Shown here piece by piece: positions 15,749 through 24,105 of a DNA stretch of 64,000 nucleotides. The DNA lies in NCBI GenBank assembly GCA_028278525.1, contig JANQEE010000020.1:62001-126000 (forward strand). The letters are read 5' to 3'. The notes beneath the pieces are model-generated. The model did no database searches, was not told the DNA's origin, and saw only the letters and a list, made by a program, of their open reading frames with translations. A program made the translations under genes and the position numbers. Origin of the DNA: Minwuiaceae bacterium (lineage in GTDB: Bacteria; Pseudomonadota; Alphaproteobacteria; Minwuiales; Minwuiaceae). Position 1 is the first letter of the stretch, and each line of letters starts with the position of its first letter.

Positions 15749-16180
15749 ATGTCCGCTTCCGCCCAACGCATCTATTTCCTGCTGCAAGTCGCCGCCCACC
15801 AGATGAAAAAGGCGGCGGATGTCCGCCTTATCGAGGCGGCCAACCTGTCCACCGCTCAGGCCGCCGTTCTGATCCTGGTCGCCGAATCGGAGCCGGTAAC
15901 CCAGAAATTCCTTGCCGACCGGCTGAAGCAGAACGAGTCGGCCATGACCGCCATGGTCAACCGCCTGCTTAAACTGGACTATCTGACGCGACAGCGGTCG
16001 GAGACTGATGGCCGCGCCTGGCAGCTACGCACCACACGGAAGGGCAAAGGTGCGCTGGAAAAGATGAGAAAGCCGTTTGGCAAGATCAACGGGCAGCTGG
16101 ATGCCCGCCTTTCCGAGAAGGAAATCGCCACCCTGGCCAAATCCCTGAAGACCGTAATCGCGGCCTTCGAGGACGACTAG
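15749..16180 (+). CDS. MarR-family transcriptional regulator
   Basis: A 143-residue dimeric winged-helix regulator. The DNA-binding region covers about 30-100 (LSTAQAAVLILVAESEPVTQKFLADRLKQNESAMTAMVNRLLKLDYLTR, here broken into parts), with wing residues RQRSETDGRAW. MarR proteins usually repress divergent genes and release DNA on binding aromatic or phenolic ligands. The 38-bp palindrome in front of it suggests autoregulation and control of the amidohydrolase/EamA pair. The gene overlaps the convergent protease gene by 4 bases. Confidence 0.9.
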   Translation: MSASAQRIYFLLQVAAHQMKKAADVRLIEAANLSTAQAAVLILVAESEPVTQKFLADRLKQNESAMTAMVNRLLKLDYLTRQRSETDGRAWQLRTTRKGKGALEKMRKPFGKINGQLDARLSEKEIATLAKSLKTVIAAFEDD

Positions 16181-17313
16181 GCCGGCCCCTCCAGATCCAT
16201 TTTCAGGGCAAACAGCTCCAGCATGTCCTTCAGAGCGACGATGCCGACCAGCGCGCCGTCGTCGCGGGCAACGATCAGCCGGCTGGCGCCGGTCCGCCGC
16301 ATCAGCGCCATGGCTGCGACCGCGTCGGTTTCGGGGCCGACGGTATTGTCTTTCGTGCAGGGCGACATGATCTCATCGACCCTGTGCATGCCCCAGGATT
16401 CGCGCGGCACCGCCTTGACCTGACGGGTATGGACGCAGCCGATCAGCCGCCGGCCTTCGACCACCGGAAACAGGTCGTAGTGGTAATCATAGACGTAGTC
16501 CTCGACGAAGCGGCGGATCGAGAGGTTGGGCGGCACCGCCACCGTCTCATGGGTCATGAACCGGCTGACCGGCTCGCCCTCGAAGATCCGCTTGGCGGCC
16601 AGCTGCTGATAGGACGCCTCCGCCGCGCCGCGCACGAACAGGCCGATCAGAAACCACCACATCCCGCCGACGAAGTTGCCGTAGATCACGTTCACGCCGC
16701 CGAGCACCATCAGCGCGACGCCCAGGATCTTGCCCGAATTGGAAGCGGTCCGCGTCGCGCTGCGCAGGTCGCCCCGGCGGTGCCAGAGCGCGGCCCTCAG
16801 CACTCGCCCGCCGTCCAGCGGGAAGGCGGGGATCAGGTTGAAGCCGCCGAGCAGCAGGTTGATGAAGGCGAGGTACTCGACCACGCCGACGACCGGCTCC
16901 GGCGCGCCGATCCCGCCGCCCGCCTGGCCGATCAGGTGGAAACCGGCCGCGAGCGCGAAGCTTGCGATCGGTCCGGCGATCGCCACCAGGAACTCGGTTT
17001 TGGCGTCCTTCGGTTCCTCCTCCATCTCCGCGACGCCGCCGAAGATGAACAGCGTGATGCCCTTGATCGGCAGGCCGTAATGGCGGGCGACCAGGGAATG
17101 CGACAGCTCGTGAAACACCAGCGAGAACACCAGCCCCAGCATCCCGGCAAAGCCCATCGACCAGTAGGTCACCGCCGAATAGCCGGGATGCCAGAAGGGG
17201 AAAGCGCCGAGCGCCAGCGACCAGGTCACCAGGATGGCGAGGAACACCCAGCTCAGGTCCACATTCACCTTGAAGCCGAGCAACTCGAACAGGGTGATCC
17301 GGTATTCCAACAT
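16177..17313 (-). CDS. Site-2-protease-like (M50) metalloprotease with CBS pair
   Basis: A 378-residue membrane protein. The zinc motif HELSH is at residues 68-72 inside a membrane helix, and the second conserved motif FPLDGGRVLRA supplies the third ligand. About six transmembrane segments occupy residues 15-235, and two CBS domains follow (about 245-375, with FMTHETVAVPPNLSIRRF and IMSPCTKDNTVGPETDAV). CBS pairs bind adenosine nucleotides, so proteolysis may be tuned by energy state. This build matches the Rv2625c/SpoIVFB-like group; substrates are unknown. It is divergent from the AhpD-like/ECF41 operon. Confidence 0.9.
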   Translation of the reverse strand: MLEYRITLFELLGFKVNVDLSWVFLAILVTWSLALGAFPFWHPGYSAVTYWSMGFAGMLGLVFSLVFHELSHSLVARHYGLPIKGITLFIFGGVAEMEEEPKDAKTEFLVAIAGPIASFALAAGFHLIGQAGGGIGAPEPVVGVVEYLAFINLLLGGFNLIPAFPLDGGRVLRAALWHRRGDLRSATRTASNSGKILGVALMVLGGVNVIYGNFVGGMWWFLIGLFVRGAAEASYQQLAAKRIFEGEPVSRFMTHETVAVPPNLSIRRFVEDYVYDYHYDLFPVVEGRRLIGCVHTRQVKAVPRESWGMHRVDEIMSPCTKDNTVGPETDAVAAMALMRRTGASRLIVARDDGALVGIVALKDMLELFALKMDLEGPA

Positions 17314-17413
17314 CGCGGTCTCGATCCCAGGGCGCCGAAATTGGCCCGCCGCCTAGTTATGACGGATCGGCCCGCCCGAAAGTAGCCCTTGGGGCCGGGA
17401 AAAGGGCGCCGCC

Positions 17414-17440
17414 CGTCACAAAACGCCCGCCCGGCTCGTC
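17414..17440 (+). promoter_or_regulatory. ECF41-type promoter (CGTCACA-N16-CGTC)
   Basis: CGTCACA at 17414-17420, a 16-base spacer and CGTC at 17437-17440 fit the published ECF41 consensus (TGTCACA and CGTC) with one change at the first -35 bases. It lies 44 bases before the AhpD-like start codon, suggesting that the sigma factor encoded in this operon drives its own expression. Confidence 0.6.
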
Positions 17441-17484
17441 TTAAAGCCAATGGGACCCGGGCCATATGCCGGAAAGGAGGACTT

Positions 17485-18030
17485 ATGCGACAATTCTTCG
17501 CACGGCGGGCGCTCAAGGCGTTTGGCGCTCGCTACGGTTACGATGTTACCTATATGGGCCATATGCTGAACGTCTCGCCAGCGGCGTTCTTCAAGTTCGC
17601 CGCTCTGACCAAGGCCGCTCTGCACCGCGAAGCCGCGCCGAAGCCGGCTTTCTACGCGGCCAAGATCGTCGGCGCGCTGGCTGAGGATTGCGGGCCCTGC
17701 GTTCAGCTTGCCGTCGACATGGCCGAGGAGGCGGGCATGTCGCCGACCTGCATCGAGGCGGTGCTGACGCGCAACCGCGCCGACATGGATGTCGACACCC
17801 TGCTCGGCTTTCGCTTTGCCGACGCCCTGGTCCGCCGCGCGCCGGAGGAGGACGACGCCCGCGAGGTGGTGCGCGGCCAGTGGGGCGAGGCAGCGGTGAT
17901 CGACCTGACGCTCGCCACCCAGGTCGGCCGCATCTTCCCGATGGTCAAGGCCGGGCTCGGCTTCTCGAAAACCTGCCGGCGCGTCCATATCGGCGACCGC
18001 CGGGTCGACGTGGTCAAGGCGGCGGCATGA
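17485..18030 (+). CDS. AhpD/carboxymuconolactone decarboxylase-like protein
   Basis: A 181-residue helical protein of the AhpD-like/CMD fold. The redox-type pair C-GP-C occurs in LAEDCGPCVQLAVDMAEEAG (about residues 69-80), similar to the CxxC of AhpD. A TLATQVGRIFPMVKAGLGF segment lies near the C-terminus. The start is set by AAAGGAGG before the ATG at 17485. Its stop overlaps the start of the ECF41 sigma gene (ATGA). CMD-like proteins are the usual partners of ECF41 sigma factors, so it probably acts in the same, poorly understood redox-linked response. Confidence 0.8.
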   Translation: MRQFFARRALKAFGARYGYDVTYMGHMLNVSPAAFFKFAALTKAALHREAAPKPAFYAAKIVGALAEDCGPCVQLAVDMAEEAGMSPTCIEAVLTRNRADMDVDTLLGFRFADALVRRAPEEDDAREVVRGQWGEAAVIDLTLATQVGRIFPMVKAGLGFSKTCRRVHIGDRRVDVVKAAA

Positions 18031-18923
18031 TCGGCCTGGAAGACGCATTCGTCCGCTGCCGGGGTAGGCTGCGCGGACTCGCCTACCGCATGCTCGGCAG
18101 CCAGGCGGACGCGGAGGACATTCTTCAGGACGCTTACATCCGGGTGAAGCAGGCAGACCGGACCGACATCCGCAACATCGAGGCGTTCCTGTTCACCACG
18201 GTGACTCGACTCTGCCTCGACCAGCTGAAGAGCGCCCGCCGCCGCCGCGAGGTCTATGTCGGCCCCTGGCTGCCGGAGCCGGTGATCGACACCGAGAGCC
18301 TGTCGCCGGAGACTGCCGCCGAGGTCGCCGACGACCTTTCCTTCGCCCTGCTGATGACCCTGCAGAAAATGTCCGCGCCGGAGCGCGCAGTCTTCCTCCT
18401 GCACGACGTCTTCGACACGCCCTTCGCACAGATCGCCGAAACGCTCGGTAAGAGCGAGGCCGCCTGCCGGCAACTGGCCAGCCGCGCCCGCAAGGCGGTG
18501 AACGGCGCACGCCCCGCACGCCCTGCGTCGCCCGAGGCCCACAAGGCGCTGCTGACGAATTTCGCCGAGGCCGTCGCGACCGGCGACCAGAGCCGCCTGG
18601 AAGCCATGCTGACGGCCGATGTCGTCGCCTATTCCGACGGCGGCGGCGTCAAGATCGCCGCGCTGAGGCCGATCGTCGGCGCCGACAAGGTGGCCCGCTT
18701 CTTCATCGGTCTCGTCCGCAAGGCGGACAAGCTCGGCACGGCCGCCGAGTTCTCCCTGTCGACGATCAACGGCGCACCGGGCTTCCTCATCAACGTCGAC
18801 GGCGCGTTGGATCACACCATGAGCATCGACGTCGACGGCGACCGCATCGCCGCCTTCTACATGGTCCGCAATCCGGAAAAGCTCGGCGCGGTCGGCGCTG
18901 CCCTGCGGCGAGACGGGCTGTAG
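18027..18923 (+). CDS. ECF41-family RNA polymerase sigma factor (SigJ-like)
   Basis: A 298-residue sigma factor. Region 2 covers about residues 1-75 (LAYRMLGSQADAEDILQDAYIR), the linker contains the ECF41 hallmark WLPEP, region 4 lies at about 105-165 (ERAVFLLHDVFDTPFAQIAETLGKSEAACRQL), and a C-terminal SnoaL-like domain follows (about 178-298) with DGGGVK and RNPEKL in place of the classical DGGGK and NPDKL. In this group the C-terminal domain regulates the sigma factor in cis, replacing a separate anti-sigma factor. Translationally coupled to the AhpD-like gene, with a matching promoter upstream. Confidence 0.93.
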   Translation: MIGLEDAFVRCRGRLRGLAYRMLGSQADAEDILQDAYIRVKQADRTDIRNIEAFLFTTVTRLCLDQLKSARRRREVYVGPWLPEPVIDTESLSPETAAEVADDLSFALLMTLQKMSAPERAVFLLHDVFDTPFAQIAETLGKSEAACRQLASRARKAVNGARPARPASPEAHKALLTNFAEAVATGDQSRLEAMLTADVVAYSDGGGVKIAALRPIVGADKVARFFIGLVRKADKLGTAAEFSLSTINGAPGFLINVDGALDHTMSIDVDGDRIAAFYMVRNPEKLGAVGAALRRDGL

Positions 18924-19006
18924 GGATAAGGCAGCGAACATCTCGACAGGTAAGCGCGGGCATTGCAGGATGCGCCCGGCTTGCAACGAACCGGAGGGTG
19001 GGCGCG

Positions 19007-19621
19007 ATGATCGAAGCGTTGAGCGTGGAGTTCCTGATCACGGCGCTGGTCGTCGTGCTGATCCCCGGCACCGGGGTGATCTACACCCTGTCCTACGGCG
19101 TCTTCCGCGGCGTGGGCCCGAGCATCGCCGCCGCCTTCGGTTGTACCCTGGGCATCGTGCCCCACATCCTGGCCAGTATCCTCGGCCTCGCCGCGCTGCT
19201 GCACGCCAGTGCGGTTGCGTTTCAGACCGTCAAGATCCTCGGCATTCTGTACCTGCTCTACCTCGCCTGGGGCCTCTGGCGCGAGACCGGCGCGCTCGCG
19301 CTTTCCGACCCCAAGGCCGGTTCGGCATCCGGCCACGACTACCGCGCCATCGCGCTCCGCGGCGCGCTGATCAACATCCTGAACCCGAAGCTCTCGATCT
19401 TCTTCCTCGCCTTCCTGCCACAGTTCGTGCCCGCGGCGGCGGCAGACGCCCTGCCGCGCATGATGCTGCTCAGCGCCGCCTTCATGGCGCTCACCTTCGT
19501 CGTATTCGTCGGCTACGGCATCGCCGCCAACGCGGTGCGCCGCCGCGTGCTATCTTCTGAGCGGATCACCCGCTGGACCCAGCGTGCCTTCGCCGCCAAG
19601 CTCGCGCTGACCGATCGCTGA
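19007..19621 (+). CDS. LysE-family translocator
   Basis: A 204-residue membrane exporter with about six transmembrane segments. VVVLIPGTGVIYTLSYGVFRG near the N-terminus and NILNPKLSIFFLAFLPQFV in the middle are LysE/RhtB signatures. The ATG at 19007 lies nine bases after GGAGG. A hydrophilic loop at about 100-118 (PKAGSASGHDYR) separates the two halves. It is followed 13 bases later by a flavoprotein gene and may be co-transcribed. Substrate unknown. Confidence 0.88.
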   Translation: MIEALSVEFLITALVVVLIPGTGVIYTLSYGVFRGVGPSIAAAFGCTLGIVPHILASILGLAALLHASAVAFQTVKILGILYLLYLAWGLWRETGALALSDPKAGSASGHDYRAIALRGALINILNPKLSIFFLAFLPQFVPAAAADALPRMMLLSAAFMALTFVVFVGYGIAANAVRRRVLSSERITRWTQRAFAAKLALTDR

Positions 19622-19634
19622 CCCTGATCGACGA

Positions 19635-20885
19635 ATGACCGTGGACTACGACGTCGTTGTCGTCGGCGGCGGCAGCGGCGGGGTCGGCGCGGCTGTCGGC
19701 GCCGCCAAAGCCGGCGCCCGGACCCTCCTGGTCGAATCCGCCGGCTGTCTCGGCGGCGCGGCATCGCTTCGCGGCGTTATCACTTATTGCGGCCTCTACA
19801 CCCTGGCGGAAGAACCGCGCCAGGCGGTCTCCGGTGTCGCCGAACAGGTCATCGCCAAGCTCAAGGCGCGCGGCGCCATCACCCCGCCGCAGCGCTTCCG
19901 CGGCGTCTTCTTGGTGTTCGACCCCGAAACCAACAAGCTCGCGCTGGACGAGGTCTGCGAAGAAGCCGGCGTCGACGTCCTGCTGCACAGCACGCTGGTC
20001 GATGCCGAGCGTGCCGGCGACAAGCTCGTCCGCATCGCCGTGCAGGACCACGGCGGCCGCCGGCAGATCGCCGGCAAGGCCTTCGTCGACGCGACCGGCG
20101 AGGCCAACCTCGCCGCGCTTGCCGGCGCCATCACCCACTACGGCAACGCGGACGGCGTCAATCTCGGCTCCATGGGCACGCGCTTCGGCGGCATCCCGGC
20201 GGACGTGGATGTCACCGCCTCCCAGATCGCCGACGCGGTCGAACGCTGCAAATCGGCCGGCATCGGCCCATTCACCAAGGACCGCAGCGTCGTCGCCCGT
20301 CTGCCGATCAGCGCAGACCTCGCGATCTACGTGGTCAGTGCGGACTACGACGCCCGCGACGCCGCCGCCCTGTCCAGGGCCGAGGCGTTCGGCCGCAAAC
20401 AGGCTCAGGCCTACCTGGAGGCGATCCGCACCATCGACGGCTGCGGAAACGCCTACCTGGTCAGCACCGGTCCGGAGTTCGGCACCCGCGAAAGTCGGCA
20501 CCTGAACTGCCGCTACCGGCTCACCTGGGACGATATCCAAAGCCGGCGCCGGTTCGACGACTGCATCGCGCTCGGCGCCTGGGGCGCCGAATGGCACGAC
20601 CGCCAGACCTACAAAAGCACCATGGATTTCGCGCCCGACCGTGGCGCTTACGACATTCCGCTAAGTTGCCTGATCAGCCGCGACACGCCCAACCTGTTCG
20701 CCGCCGGCCGTACCGCCGACGGCGACCGCAAGGCCGGCGCCGCCATCCGCGTCATGGGCACCGCCTTCGCCACCGGCCAGGCGGCCGGCGTCGCCGCGGC
20801 GGAGGTCGCGGCGGGGCGGGGGATCGACCCGCAAATCGTTCGCACGAATCTCCGCAATCAAGACGCCATACTCGACCTCGATTGA
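19635..20885 (+). CDS. FAD-dependent oxidoreductase
   Basis: A 416-residue flavoprotein of the FAD_oxidored group (PF12831). The N-terminal Rossmann motif is YDVVVVGGGSGGVGAAVGAAKAG with a following acidic residue in LLVESAGCLGGAAS. FVDATGEANLAALAG and the C-terminal FAD segment NLFAAGRTADGDRKAG...AFATGQAAGVAAA are also present. It is cytoplasmic. The electron donor and substrate are unknown; relatives oxidise or dehydrogenate small metabolites. It is possibly in one transcript with the preceding LysE exporter. Confidence 0.85.
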   Translation: MTVDYDVVVVGGGSGGVGAAVGAAKAGARTLLVESAGCLGGAASLRGVITYCGLYTLAEEPRQAVSGVAEQVIAKLKARGAITPPQRFRGVFLVFDPETNKLALDEVCEEAGVDVLLHSTLVDAERAGDKLVRIAVQDHGGRRQIAGKAFVDATGEANLAALAGAITHYGNADGVNLGSMGTRFGGIPADVDVTASQIADAVERCKSAGIGPFTKDRSVVARLPISADLAIYVVSADYDARDAAALSRAEAFGRKQAQAYLEAIRTIDGCGNAYLVSTGPEFGTRESRHLNCRYRLTWDDIQSRRRFDDCIALGAWGAEWHDRQTYKSTMDFAPDRGAYDIPLSCLISRDTPNLFAAGRTADGDRKAGAAIRVMGTAFATGQAAGVAAAEVAAGRGIDPQIVRTNLRNQDAILDLD

Positions 20886-20984
20886 GCCCGCCGCCCGTCG
20901 GTTCGAGCTTTATCTGTTTGTTAACCGGCACAACCCTTAATAGATATTACTGCCTAACATCCTCTTCCAAATCGGACTCGCATT

Positions 20985-21968
20985 TTGATCGGACCGGCGG
21001 AAATCGCGACCCTGTACCGGCACGGGCTTATCCCGCCGGACCGCTACCTGGAAGCCGTCTTTCAGGTGCGGGACCGCGCCTTCTGGACACGCTGGGCGCA
21101 ACGGACGCTGCTCGCGGTCGGTGTAGCGCATCTGCTCGCCGCCATCGTTTTCTTCTTCGCCTACAACTGGGCCGAAATACCGGCGATCGCCAAGTTAGCG
21201 GTCCCGCAGGCCGGCATCCTCGCTTGCCTGGCGGGTGCCTGGTTCATGGGATTGGACCGTCCTGCCGGACAAGCAGTCCTGATCGGCGCGACGGTTCTCA
21301 CCGGCGTGCTCCTGGCGGTCATCGGACAGACCTATCAGACCGGCGCCGATGCCTTCGAACTGTTTCTGCCGTGGGCACTCTTCACCCTGCCATGGGTGTT
21401 GGCGTCGCGCAGCGCGGCGCATTGGCTCGTCTGGCTGGCCATCGCCGGCCTCGCCGCCCACCTGTCCGCCCGCCAGGCTCTCGCGCCGATGGGCTGGATC
21501 TACGGGTCCGAGGCCCTCGTGGCGCCCGGCATCCTCCTGGCCTCGGCACTGGCGGCGCGGGAGATCGCGGTCAAAGCCGGCAACCGTTGGCTCTCGGCGC
21601 GCTGGACCCGCCAGATCGTTCTGTTCCCGGCGTTGGCGATGTTGTGTTACGTCGCCGCCAGGCATGTTTTCTTCTGGCATTCGAGCGTCGTCAGCCTGGT
21701 CGCATTCGTCGCGGTGGCCGGGTCCGGCGCCTGGTTCTACGGCAAGCATCGCCCGGACCTGGCGGCAATCACCCAGGTTATCGGCTTTGTCGCGCTGTTC
21801 CTGATGGCGGCCGGCGGTCGTTGGATCTTTCGTTGGACAAGCTTCGACAACGTAGGCCTCATGATGCTCGGATTGGGCGCGATCGTCGTCTTCCTCGCCG
21901 CCGTCACCGGAGGCATGGCGCTGGTCTTGAGGACCGTACGGCGCCGCCTTTCCGAGGCAACGTCATGA
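20985..21968 (+). CDS. DUF2157 membrane protein
   Basis: A 327-residue protein with a short soluble N-terminal region (EIATLYRHGLIPPDRYLEAVFQ, typical of DUF2157) followed by about nine transmembrane helices. No ATG lies near the start of homology, so the TTG at 20985 is the best start. It is the first gene of a tight three-gene operon with DUF4401 and GDYXXLXY proteins, an arrangement that recurs in many bacteria. The function of this module is unknown; an inner-membrane complex is likely. Confidence 0.85.
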   Translation: MIGPAEIATLYRHGLIPPDRYLEAVFQVRDRAFWTRWAQRTLLAVGVAHLLAAIVFFFAYNWAEIPAIAKLAVPQAGILACLAGAWFMGLDRPAGQAVLIGATVLTGVLLAVIGQTYQTGADAFELFLPWALFTLPWVLASRSAAHWLVWLAIAGLAAHLSARQALAPMGWIYGSEALVAPGILLASALAAREIAVKAGNRWLSARWTRQIVLFPALAMLCYVAARHVFFWHSSVVSLVAFVAVAGSGAWFYGKHRPDLAAITQVIGFVALFLMAAGGRWIFRWTSFDNVGLMMLGLGAIVVFLAAVTGGMALVLRTVRRRLSEATS

Positions 21969-22999
21969 TTGATCTTAAAACCTTCTGCGACGCGTTCGGA
22001 ATCGAAGAGAGGACGGCGTCGACGATCCTCGAATGGTCTGAAGGGAGCGCGGAGTCTCCCTGGTACATGCGGGCCTTCCTGGCGCTGGGCGCCTGGTTCA
22101 CCGCCATCGCCATACTCGGGTTCTTTGCCGGACTGATCTTTGCCGTTCTCGACATTGGCAAGGGCTTTCACATCGCTATGGCCGTTTTCGGCGTGATCAG
22201 TTTCCTGATCGGCGGCAGCATGCACAGCAAGCACTCGACCGGTGGATTTTCGGCGTCCTTCGCAACGGCTCTTGCGTCGGCGGGCGCGGTCATGGTGGCC
22301 GGCGGCCTCGGCTATGGGGCAAAAGAGATCTGGGTCTCCGTGTTCATCAGTTTCTTCCTCGCCATCCTGACCATCGCGTGGCTGCAGACCGTCATCCCGC
22401 AGCTTTTAATGTCGGGTCTGACGCTGGTGCTGATCACGATTGCCCTGAAGGCCGAGAGAATCCCTTACTATCTCGACATTGCTGCGCCGTCTCTCGCTCT
22501 TGGCGTCCTGCTGTGGATCTGGCCGCCGCGGATCGATGTGCGGGCCACCGCATTCCTTTTGTTGATGGCCACGCCTGCACTGTCTCTGTTCGACCGTTGG
22601 TCTTACACCATGGCAGCCGTCGAGCCCGGCGGCTGGGGCGCCCGCGCGATCCACATCGTCCTGATCCTCTGGCTCGTCTCAATCCTGTGGCGTCATATGG
22701 CCGACCGTGACGCCAGGATCGCCCTCGGCGCCTTCGTCGCGGTGGCAACCGCGCTATGTCTGGCCATGCCGCCCGGCGGCAGCGGTGCTTTGGTCATCAT
22801 GACGATGGCATTCGTCCTCGGATCCAAGCCGCTGGCCTTGCTCGGGATTCTGCTCGAGGCCTGTTTTCTCTGGCAGTTCTATTTCGACCTGTCGATCACT
22901 CTGCTTGAAAAATCGCTGCTCCTGGCGGCGATCGGGCTTGCGATACTCGGCTGCTGGTGGTTCATCGTCCAACGCCGCCCGGGGAGGGTCGGCGCATGA
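21965..22999 (+). CDS. DUF4401 membrane protein
   Basis: A 344-residue integral membrane protein with about ten hydrophobic helices after a short N-terminal soluble region (MIDLKTFCDAFGIEE). It matches the DUF4401 family by position, size and composition. The start overlaps the DUF2157 stop (ATGA), so the two are translationally coupled. The frame stays open far upstream, but that part is a GC-rich shadow of the flavoprotein and DUF2157 genes. Function unknown. Confidence 0.82.
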   Translation: MIDLKTFCDAFGIEERTASTILEWSEGSAESPWYMRAFLALGAWFTAIAILGFFAGLIFAVLDIGKGFHIAMAVFGVISFLIGGSMHSKHSTGGFSASFATALASAGAVMVAGGLGYGAKEIWVSVFISFFLAILTIAWLQTVIPQLLMSGLTLVLITIALKAERIPYYLDIAAPSLALGVLLWIWPPRIDVRATAFLLLMATPALSLFDRWSYTMAAVEPGGWGARAIHIVLILWLVSILWRHMADRDARIALGAFVAVATALCLAMPPGGSGALVIMTMAFVLGSKPLALLGILLEACFLWQFYFDLSITLLEKSLLLAAIGLAILGCWWFIVQRRPGRVGA

Positions 23000-23499
23000 C
23001 CTGGTGGCGTCTCACACTTTTGGCCCTTGGGGCGGTTCTGGTCCTCGGGATGGGCAATCTGGAGATTCAGCAAAAGCAGCATCTCGTCGACAACGGACGG
23101 CAGGTCTTGTTGCCGCTTGCGCCGGCCGATCCACGCGCGCTCATGCAGGGCGACTACATGACGCTGCGGTTTGACCGGCAGATCTTTCCCGACTGGGCAA
23201 TCGCAAAGTCACTGCCCTGGCGCGGGACGGTCGTTTTGACGTTGGATGAAAACGGCGTCGCCCACTTCGCTCGGCTTGACGACGGCAGTCCGCTCGATGC
23301 CGACGAAGTTCTGATAGCCTACAGGCGGGATCACCGGCGTGGCGGTTTGCTCTACGGCAGCACGTCGTTCTTTTTCCAAGAAGGCGACGCCGATCTCTAC
23401 ACCGACGCAAAGTTCGGGGTTCTGCGCGTAAACGAGGAAGGCGCCAGTCTCCTGGTCGGGTTGGCGGGGGAAGACGGCGGCAGGCTCGGCCGGAATTAG
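22996..23499 (+). CDS. GDYXXLXY-domain protein
   Basis: A 167-residue protein with one N-terminal transmembrane helix or signal anchor (LTLLALGAVLVLGMGNL) and the family signature MQGDYMTLRF at about residues 50-59, here with F in place of the final Y. The rest is a periplasmic beta-rich domain ending FGVLRVNEEGASLLVGL. It overlaps the DUF4401 stop by four bases, so all three genes form one translationally coupled unit. GDYXXLXY proteins always travel with DUF2157/DUF4401 partners; their role is unknown. Confidence 0.85.
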   Translation: MTWWRLTLLALGAVLVLGMGNLEIQQKQHLVDNGRQVLLPLAPADPRALMQGDYMTLRFDRQIFPDWAIAKSLPWRGTVVLTLDENGVAHFARLDDGSPLDADEVLIAYRRDHRRGGLLYGSTSFFFQEGDADLYTDAKFGVLRVNEEGASLLVGLAGEDGGRLGRN

Positions 23500-23540
23500 C
23501 GCACCGCGATTATGATCGTAAACGGGCTGCGCCGGATTGC

Positions 23541-23993
23541 CTAATCCGGGCTCATACCCCTCTCGGACAGTTCTTCGAGCGCCTCTTGGGATTTCTCCAG
23601 TTTGTCGATCCCCATGCCACGCAGCACGTTCGGCGCCTTCGTGAACTGGATATTCTGGTAGCTGACGATCTCGACCCGGTTGCCCCAGGGATCGAGGAAA
23701 TCCAGGAAGCGGCCGGGCAGCACCTCGACGCCCATCTCCTCCAGCGTTTGCCGGACCGCCTCCTTGTCGTCGACCACGATGCCGAAGTGGCGCTCGTCGT
23801 CCGGTGACTGGCGACGGCCCTTGGTGAAGTTGATGAATTGGTCGCCCATATAGATAAAGGCGATGCTGTCGTTCTTGCTTTGCAGTTCGAAGTCGAACAG
23901 CCGCTCGTAAAACGCGATCGCCTCGTCGATATCGTCGACTTCCAGCGCCACGTGATTGAATCCCAGCGCTCGTGCTTTCTTGGCTTTTCTCAT
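23541..23993 (-). CDS. VOC family protein (glyoxalase-like)
   Basis: A 150-residue VOC-fold protein. FNHVALEVDDIDEAIAFYERLFDFEL at the start, the DERHFGIVVDD segment and FLDPWGNRVEIVSY give the expected two-module pattern with candidate metal ligands His and Glu. The start MRKAKKARALGFN is preferred because GGAGAG precedes it. The basic leader of about ten residues is unusual, as is the charged C-terminal helix (LEKSQEALEELSERG). The reaction is unknown. It is convergent with the GDYXXLXY gene. Confidence 0.85.
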   Translation of the reverse strand: MRKAKKARALGFNHVALEVDDIDEAIAFYERLFDFELQSKNDSIAFIYMGDQFINFTKGRRQSPDDERHFGIVVDDKEAVRQTLEEMGVEVLPGRFLDFLDPWGNRVEIVSYQNIQFTKAPNVLRGMGIDKLEKSQEALEELSERGMSPD

Positions 23994-24105
23994 CGCTCTC
24001 CACCCGTATTGCGGTTTCGGCCTCATTCGATCCGAGGACAGCTTAATTTATGTAACGTCGGACGCGCGCGATCCAACAGCTTGGCCTCCGGGCCGGCACG
24101 CCGCC

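Noticed and set aside
19787..21964. Very long plus-strand open frame upstream of the DUF4401 start
   Set aside because: It is the shadow of the flavoprotein and DUF2157 genes in another frame; the product is Arg/Pro-rich with no family pattern, and the DUF4401 homology begins at 21965.
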